A stretch of DNA of 15,364 nucleotides. It comes from an uncultured Caryophanales bacterium (lineage in GTDB: Bacteria; Bacillota_I; Bacilli_A; Izemoplasmatales; Hujiaoplasmataceae). Numbering within the stretch: the stretch's first letter is position 1; every line of letters begins with the position of its first letter. This document shows, piece after piece, positions 10,439 through 15,364 of this stretch. A model generated the notes under the pieces. That model was not told the DNA's origin and ran no database searches. It saw nothing but the letters and a program-made list of their open reading frames with translations. Location: positions 1 to 15,364 of the forward strand of contig CALGNF010000145.1 in assembly GCA_937958685.1 (NCBI GenBank), read 5' to 3'. Position numbers and translations under genes: made by a program.

Positions 10439-11176
10439 ATGGCGATGCCCCCAGCAAAAAGCGATGAATCGAGAAAAATCCCCCGGCACGTTGCCATCAT
10501 CCTCGATGGCAACGGCAGATGGGCCAAGCGCCGCGGACTTCCCCGCACCGCCGGCCACCAGGCCGGCGTCGAAAATATCAGAACGATCGCCATCAGCGCC
10601 CAAAAGCACGGCATCAAGGCTTTGAGCGTCTTCGCCTTCTCCACCGAGAACTGGCGTCGGCCACAAGCCGAAGTCGACTTCCTGATGACGATGCCCGCCC
10701 AGTTTGAGGAGAAATTCAAGGATGAATTCACCAAACATGATATCAAGGTCGTCTTTTCCGGCCGCAAGGAACGCCTTTCCCCGGAAAACCGGGAGATTCT
10801 CGAACGCATCACCCGGGAAACAAGCAACAGGAACGGCCTGATCCTGAATATCTGCTTCGACTACGGCGCCAAAGAGGAACTTCTCCAGGCAATGCGGATC
10901 CTCGCCGAAAAAGTGCAAAGCGGCGAACTCGCCCCGGGAGCGATCGGCGAGGAACAGATCGAAGCGCTTCTCTATACCAAGGACCTGCCGGCGTTGGACC
11001 TCCTGATCAGACCGAGCGGTGAGGTGCGCCTCAGCAACTTTCTGCTGTGGCAGGCAGCCTACAGCGAACTCTACTTTTGCAAAACCTTTTGGCCGAGTTT
11101 CACGGAAAAGGACTTGAAAAAAGCGATTCACGCCTATCAGAAACGCGACCGCCGCTATGGCGGCTTGAAAGGATAG
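10439..11176 (+). CDS. uppS: Isoprenyl (undecaprenyl) diphosphate synthase
   Basis: Cis-prenyltransferase that extends farnesyl diphosphate to the C55 lipid carrier for cell-wall and other surface polymers. 245 residues from the ATG at 10439, a usual length. Motifs: LDGNGRWAKRRG with catalytic Asp23, RTAGHQAG, FAFSTENW, and RPSGEVRLSNFLLWQ followed by AYSELYF, which hold the diphosphate- and Mg-binding Arg and Glu residues. The start is chosen because AGGAA (10429-10433) lies 5 bases before it; the ATG at 10445 is a close alternative, while the ATG at 10424 lies upstream of the expected transcript start. Product chain length cannot be read from sequence by eye. First gene of the envelope-lipid unit; cdsA follows after 4 bases. 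Confidence 0.94.
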   Translation: MAMPPAKSDESRKIPRHVAIILDGNGRWAKRRGLPRTAGHQAGVENIRTIAISAQKHGIKALSVFAFSTENWRRPQAEVDFLMTMPAQFEEKFKDEFTKHDIKVVFSGRKERLSPENREILERITRETSNRNGLILNICFDYGAKEELLQAMRILAEKVQSGELAPGAIGEEQIEALLYTKDLPALDLLIRPSGEVRLSNFLLWQAAYSELYFCKTFWPSFTEKDLKKAIHAYQKRDRRYGGLKG

Positions 11177-11180
11177 ACCG

Positions 11181-12011
11181 ATGCGACAACGGACGATAAC
11201 AGCGCTGATCATGGCGGTTGTGTTTGTGCCGATCCTCATCTTCGGCGATCATTACCGCATCTTCGCCGTTTTCTGCGGCTTGCTTGCGATGCTCGCCGCC
11301 TATGAGATCATGAATGTCATCAGGAAGAATCGCGTGTTTCCGTTTTCCTTCGTGATCGTCACTGTGCTTTTCACGGGCGGACTCTACCTCACTGCCTATC
11401 TCGCTTTTTCCGGTCTCGTCCCCGCGCTTTCCTTGGGTGTTTATCTGCTGGCCGTCGTCTTTGCGGTCATGTTCGCGAATGTGTTTGTTTCGGGAGTTCA
11501 CACCCTTGACGTGGGAGACGCCCTCCTGACAATGCTCTATTCCGGTTTCAGTTTTCTCGCCTTGGCGCTGATCAGGGATCAAAGTCTGATGCTGGTTATC
11601 TATGTGCTGCTCACGGCGATGCTTACAGACAACTTTGCCTATCTATTCGGCACCAAATACGGCAAACACAAACTTGCACCCTTGATCAGTCCGAAGAAAA
11701 GCGTCGAAGGCGCGGTCAGCGGCCTCGTGATCGGGGGTGCGCTCGCCGCCTTGTTCGCGATCTGGCAAAACCTCTTCGCGATGCATTGGTCGCTCACAAT
11801 CCTGCTCACCTTCGGACTATCCATCGTCGCCCAGATCGGCGATCTGGTCGCCTCGAAGATCAAGCGCGACTACGGCGTCAAGGATTTTTCCAAGCTGTTT
11901 CCCGGCCACGGGGGGATCATGGACCGGTTTGATTCCTGGACTTTCACGGCCATCGGTTTTCTCGTGCTTGCCGATGTCGTTGATCTTGTTCTCCTTGCGA
12001 TGGTGTTCTAG
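11181..12011 (+). CDS. cdsA: Phosphatidate cytidylyltransferase (CDP-diglyceride synthase)
   Basis: Makes CDP-diacylglycerol from phosphatidate and CTP, the precursor of phosphatidylglycerol and cardiolipin, in the membrane. 276 residues with about eight hydrophobic segments. The family signature is complete near the C terminus: S225-K-I-K-R229, then KD (234-235), PGHGGIMDRFD (241-251) with the metal-binding aspartates, and QIGDL at 218-222. The ribosome binding site AAAGGAT lies in the end of uppS. The TAG stop directly abuts the dxr ATG. Neighbours fit a membrane-lipid and isoprenoid operon. Confidence 0.96.
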   Translation: MRQRTITALIMAVVFVPILIFGDHYRIFAVFCGLLAMLAAYEIMNVIRKNRVFPFSFVIVTVLFTGGLYLTAYLAFSGLVPALSLGVYLLAVVFAVMFANVFVSGVHTLDVGDALLTMLYSGFSFLALALIRDQSLMLVIYVLLTAMLTDNFAYLFGTKYGKHKLAPLISPKKSVEGAVSGLVIGGALAALFAIWQNLFAMHWSLTILLTFGLSIVAQIGDLVASKIKRDYGVKDFSKLFPGHGGIMDRFDSWTFTAIGFLVLADVVDLVLLAMVF

Positions 12012-13178
12012 ATGAAGAGCCTCTATATCCTTGGTTCGACCGGTTCGATCGGCACCCAGACCCTGGATGTCGTCCGCAACCACCCGGAGGCCTTCAAAGT
12101 CCTGGCGCTTTCCTGCGGGAAAAACATCGACCTGCTCATCCGGCAGATCGAGGAGTTTGGGCCGCACTATGTGTCCGTGGCTGAGCAAAAAGACGCCGAA
12201 GCCTTGAAGGCGGCTTATCCGACGCTTGCCGTCGGTTATGGTGAAGGCGGCTTGCGCGAGGCCGCGATATGCGCCCCCAACGCGGCAAATCCCCTCGTCG
12301 TCAACGCGTTGGTGGGGATCAACGGCCTGGTGCCGACGATCGCCGCGCTGGAGGCTGGGCGGGACGTCGCCCTGGCCAACAAGGAGACCCTGGTCGCCGG
12401 CGGAACGCTCGTCCGCAAGGCTATGCGGGAACATGGCGCCCGGCTGTTGCCGATCGATTCGGAACATTCCGGATTGTGGCAACTGCTGCGGGGGGAAGAC
12501 CCCGCCAACATCCGCAAGGTCTATCTTACGGCCAGCGGCGGCGCTTTGCGCCACCTGGGTCGCGATGCGCTTCAAGGCGTCACCAAGGCGGAGACCTTGA
12601 AGCACCCGAACTGGCAGATGGGTCCCAAAGTCACGATCGATTCCGCAACGATGATGAACAAAGGTTTCGAGATCATCGAGGCGATGCACCTCTTCGAGCT
12701 TTCCCTGGACAAAATCGAACCCCTGATCCATCCGGAAAGCCTGATCCATGCGATCGTGGAGTTCACCGACGGCTCAAGCAAGGCGCAATTGTCGCTTCCC
12801 GACATGCGCGGACCCATCGCTTACGCCCTGTTTTATCCAAAACGGGCAGAGACGATAATCGCCGGCGTCCCGATCGCTAACTTGGGCAAACTCACGTTTT
12901 CGGCCATGGACTATGAGCGCTACCCGCTGCTCAAGACCGCCGTCAAGGCCGCGAGGAAGGGCGAAACCGCGACCTGCGTGCTCAATGCGGCCAACGAGGC
13001 CGCCGTCGCCCTGTTTCTGGAAGATCAGTTGAGTTTTCTCGCAATCGAGGCGATCGTCGACGAATACGTGGACAAGCATCAGCCCATTTACGATGCCACG
13101 CTGGCGGATATCATCGCCCTCGACAAGGAAATCAAACGGTCGGTCCGTGCGCGATTCGACCGCCGACAAGGAGAATAA
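12012..13178 (+). CDS. dxr: 1-deoxy-D-xylulose 5-phosphate reductoisomerase
   Basis: Second step of the MEP isoprenoid pathway: DXP plus NADPH to 2-C-methyl-D-erythritol 4-phosphate; target of fosmidomycin. 388 residues, standard. NADPH-binding GSTGSIGTQTLDV (8-20), ALANKETLVAGG (120-131), metal ligands in PIDSEHS (Asp149, Glu151) and MMNKGFE (Glu220), and HPNWQMGPKVTIDSATM (198-214). The substrate loop reads ASGGALR where many enzymes have ASGGPFR. It starts immediately at the cdsA stop (TAGATG) with no clear Shine-Dalgarno site, so translation probably depends on coupling. It supplies precursors for UppS encoded two genes upstream. Confidence 0.97.
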   Translation: MKSLYILGSTGSIGTQTLDVVRNHPEAFKVLALSCGKNIDLLIRQIEEFGPHYVSVAEQKDAEALKAAYPTLAVGYGEGGLREAAICAPNAANPLVVNALVGINGLVPTIAALEAGRDVALANKETLVAGGTLVRKAMREHGARLLPIDSEHSGLWQLLRGEDPANIRKVYLTASGGALRHLGRDALQGVTKAETLKHPNWQMGPKVTIDSATMMNKGFEIIEAMHLFELSLDKIEPLIHPESLIHAIVEFTDGSSKAQLSLPDMRGPIAYALFYPKRAETIIAGVPIANLGKLTFSAMDYERYPLLKTAVKAARKGETATCVLNAANEAAVALFLEDQLSFLAIEAIVDEYVDKHQPIYDATLADIIALDKEIKRSVRARFDRRQGE

Positions 13179-13180
13179 GC

Positions 13181-14746
13181 ATGCCGTTTCTGACAATCCT
13201 CTTGAACATCATCCTGTTTCTGCTCGTTTTGAGCGTCGTCATCTGCATCCATGAGCTCGGCCATTTCATCTTCGCCAAGAAAGCGGGAATCCTCTGTCAC
13301 GAGTTCTCTTTCGGCATGGGTCCGAAACTGTGGAGCCGCAAGAAAGGCGAAACGACCTTTTCGATCCGGGCGATCCCCTTCGGCGGGTTTGTGGCGATGG
13401 CCGGCGAGGAGGTCGAAGCCGACCTCATCAAGATCGGGCAGAAGATCCGGGTCGGTTTCGACTCGGAAGGACAGATCAAGCGGATCGTGCTCAATCCCAA
13501 CAATCTCGCCTACCACGACTTTATGGAACTGACGGTCGAGGAATTCGACCTCAAAGGCGTCGACGGCGGCGAGCTTTACATCAACGAATATGCCGTCAGA
13601 CGCGACGCGTTCTACGTTTTCGACAAGAAGATCCTGCAGATCGCGCCGTATGACCGCGTCTACGGCTCCAAAACCAAATGGCAGCGGTTCCTGGTCGCCT
13701 TCTCGGGACCGATGATGAACTTCGTACTCGCTTTCTTCGTCTTCTTGCTCATGTTCATGATCGGCGGCGTCGCCGACGAAAGATCGACGACGGTGAGCGC
13801 CGTCGCCGAAGGCTCACCGGCAGCGACGATCATCAATCCCGGCGATCGGATCGTCGCCATCAACGGCGTCGATGTCGCATCCTGGGCAATCCTGGACGGC
13901 AATCCGTCGGTGCGCACCGAACTCGCCAAATACAACAATGCCGACCCCTTTGTCCTGATCGTCGAGCGAAACGGCACTTTGGTGACCCTCGATCCGATCT
14001 ATCCCCAGTATTTCTTCATCAGCCTCAATTTCGCGAGTCTCCCCGGCACCGAGGAACTTTTGATCCACATCGCCACCGCCAACGAGGCCAATACGGATCT
14101 GCGCTCAGGCGACAAGATCATCTCGATCGACGGCGTCACCTTCGCCGACTGGAATGAGCTGATCGCCTTTCAAAAAGCCTATGTCGAAGGCTCGACGAGG
14201 GAGAATCCCACCGTTTTGGTCTATGAGCGCGACGGCATCCAGTACGAATACAGTTTCATGGCTTATTCCGAAGCCGTCCTCTCCTCGCAAGGTTATGAGT
14301 TGTTCACCTCCCGGATCGGCATTTCGGGCTCGTCCAAGTTCAGCCTGCTCGGTTCGCTCCAGGGGGCCGTGACCCGGTTCGTGGACGCCTCGCTCTCGAT
14401 CTACAAGACGCTCGGCCTCTTGTTTTCCAGCAATCAAGTAGGAGTCGGCGACCTGTCCGGTTTCATCGGCATCTACACGATCACCTCCAGCGCCGCCAGC
14501 CAGGGCTTTCTGACCCTGCTCAACTGGATCGGATTCCTGAGCGTCAACCTCGGCATCATCAACCTTCTGCCGATCCCCGCCCTCGACGGCGGCCGCATCG
14601 CCTTCATCGGTTATGAGGCGATCACGAAGAAGAAACCGAACCAGAAATTCGAAAACGCGCTCCACACGATCGTCTTCTTCCTGCTGATCGCCCTGCTCAT
14701 CTTCATCACCTACAATGACATCATGCGGCTGATCGGTCTCAACTAG
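13181..14746 (+). CDS. rseP: Site-2 intramembrane zinc metalloprotease (RseP/RasP family)
   Basis: Cuts membrane-bound anti-sigma factors, remnant signal peptides and similar substrates within the membrane. 521 residues, about 100 more than B. subtilis RasP. Zinc motif HELGH (24-28) in the first helix; PFGGFVAMAGEE (66-77); a Bacilli-type insertion (about 80-165) ending LQIAPYDRVYGSKTKWQRF; FSGPMMNF (174-181); and NLLPIPALDGGR (461-472) with the third zinc ligand. Between the membrane parts I see two PDZ-like units: about 198-275 (NPGDRIVAINGVDV) and 285-360 (RSGDKIISIDGVTF). AAGGAG lies in the end of dxr, 2 bases upstream. Last gene of its operon before a strong terminator. Confidence 0.94.
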   Translation: MPFLTILLNIILFLLVLSVVICIHELGHFIFAKKAGILCHEFSFGMGPKLWSRKKGETTFSIRAIPFGGFVAMAGEEVEADLIKIGQKIRVGFDSEGQIKRIVLNPNNLAYHDFMELTVEEFDLKGVDGGELYINEYAVRRDAFYVFDKKILQIAPYDRVYGSKTKWQRFLVAFSGPMMNFVLAFFVFLLMFMIGGVADERSTTVSAVAEGSPAATIINPGDRIVAINGVDVASWAILDGNPSVRTELAKYNNADPFVLIVERNGTLVTLDPIYPQYFFISLNFASLPGTEELLIHIATANEANTDLRSGDKIISIDGVTFADWNELIAFQKAYVEGSTRENPTVLVYERDGIQYEYSFMAYSEAVLSSQGYELFTSRIGISGSSKFSLLGSLQGAVTRFVDASLSIYKTLGLLFSSNQVGVGDLSGFIGIYTITSSAASQGFLTLLNWIGFLSVNLGIINLLPIPALDGGRIAFIGYEAITKKKPNQKFENALHTIVFFLLIALLIFITYNDIMRLIGLN

Positions 14747-14760
14747 TCCTCAAAGCATGT

Positions 14761-14790
14761 GGCCGGGTCCTTGGGATCCGGCCTTTTTTT
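14761..14790 (+). terminator. Strong intrinsic terminator after rseP
   Basis: GGCCGGGTC (14761-14769) pairs with GATCCGGCC (14775-14783), with one G-T pair, around CTTGG, followed by seven T (14784-14790). It isolates the rseP operon from the rRNA operon. Confidence 0.93.
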
Positions 14791-14797
14791 GGCCAGA

Positions 14798-14842
14798 TTT
14801 GGCACATTTTCTTTTTCGCGGGCTTTTCTCGCAAATGCCAAA
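14798..14842. repeat. Nested inverted repeat upstream of the rRNA promoter
   Basis: TTTGGCA (14798-14804) is complementary to TGCCAAA (14836-14842). Inside, GCGGG and CTCGC form a second small stem around CTTTT. It ends 18 bases before the -35. It could be a back-up terminator shielding the rRNA promoter or a protein-binding site; neither is shown. Confidence 0.45.
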
Positions 14843-14859
14843 AACGCGGTAATTTATAG

Positions 14860-14888
14860 TTGACTTTGAAAAATGTGTATGATAAAAT
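14860..14888 (+). promoter_or_regulatory. rRNA operon promoter
   Basis: TTGACT (14860-14865; 5 of 6), a 17-base spacer and TAAAAT (14883-14888) with a TGA extension (14880-14882). An AT-rich stretch sits just upstream (AATTTATAG). The transcript would start near 14895. This is the best-scoring promoter in the window by eye. Confidence 0.85.
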
Positions 14889-14894
14889 AATAAA

Positions 14895-15003
14895 GCACGT
14901 GAGAAATCACAAGGCAAGGGAACAGGTCTTTGAAAACTGAACAGATTAGGAAACGAACGACAAAAAAAGGACACAAAGAAGAGCAAATTAAACAAACCAT
15001 AAA
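14895..15003 (+). other. rRNA leader (5' external spacer)
   Basis: About 109 nt, AT-rich, between promoter and 16S. It starts with a small GTGA-GAAA-TCAC hairpin (14899-14910, GNRA loop) and contains TTTGAAAACTGAACA (14929-14943), a segment common in Bacilli rRNA leaders and spacers. The rest is A-rich and no reading frame is convincing. Confidence 0.75.

Positions 15004-15364
<361 letters not shown>

Noticed and set aside
12530..12560. ASGGALR in place of ASGGPFR in Dxr as a sign of altered function
   Set aside because: This position varies among Dxr proteins and all metal and NADPH residues are present.

Overview
The window is a compact, GC-rich stretch of bacterial chromosome in which every recognised gene lies on the + strand. 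It has three parts: the 3' part of a complete-looking F1Fo ATP synthase operon, a translation, membrane-lipid and isoprenoid 'rpsB to rseP' block, and the start of a ribosomal RNA operon. The 16S rRNA 5' end and its leader (TTTGAAAACTGAACA just upstream) are of Bacillota type. The order rpsB-tsf-pyrH-frr-uppS-cdsA-dxr-rseP is the Bacilli order, and RseP carries the long insertion typical of Bacillus RasP. Details of the 16S look most like the Acholeplasma/Izemoplasma/Erysipelotrichia side of the Bacilli, but from 361 bases this is an inference. TGA ends several genes and Trp is TGG, so the code is standard (table 11). The high GC content is unusual for that neighbourhood.

Region 1 (1-6740): atpB (5' end outside the window), atpE, atpF, atpH, atpA, atpG, atpD and atpC, then dut, which overlaps atpC by 8 bases. 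A hairpin terminator follows dut. No promoter or terminator is visible inside this run, so it reads as one transcription unit. Subunit c has the Gln/Val/Glu/Thr/Tyr set that lines up with the sodium site of Ilyobacter and Propionigenium c-rings, so the enzyme is predicted to be sodium-coupled.

Region 2 (6741-10357): rpsB, tsf, pyrH and frr. rpsB has its own promoter, a structured leader of about 105 nt, and a C-terminal extension ending in a Rho-N/SAP-like helical module. A terminator and a new promoter separate rpsB from tsf. A hairpin lies between tsf and pyrH, and a strong terminator follows frr.

Region 3 (10391-14790): uppS, cdsA, dxr and rseP, tightly packed behind their own promoter and closed by a strong terminator. 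They make undecaprenyl diphosphate, CDP-diacylglycerol and MEP-pathway isoprenoid precursor, and encode a site-2 membrane protease.

Region 4 (14791-15364): an AT-rich intergenic stretch of about 257 bases with an inverted repeat, a near-consensus extended -10 promoter and the rRNA leader, then the first roughly 360 nt of 16S rRNA, cut by the window end. In many Bacilli proS and polC follow rseP; here the rRNA operon takes that place. I found no mobile element, CRISPR array, tRNA or defence system. The window is largely housekeeping, with the RpsB fusion, its leader and the sodium-type c subunit the points of most interest.
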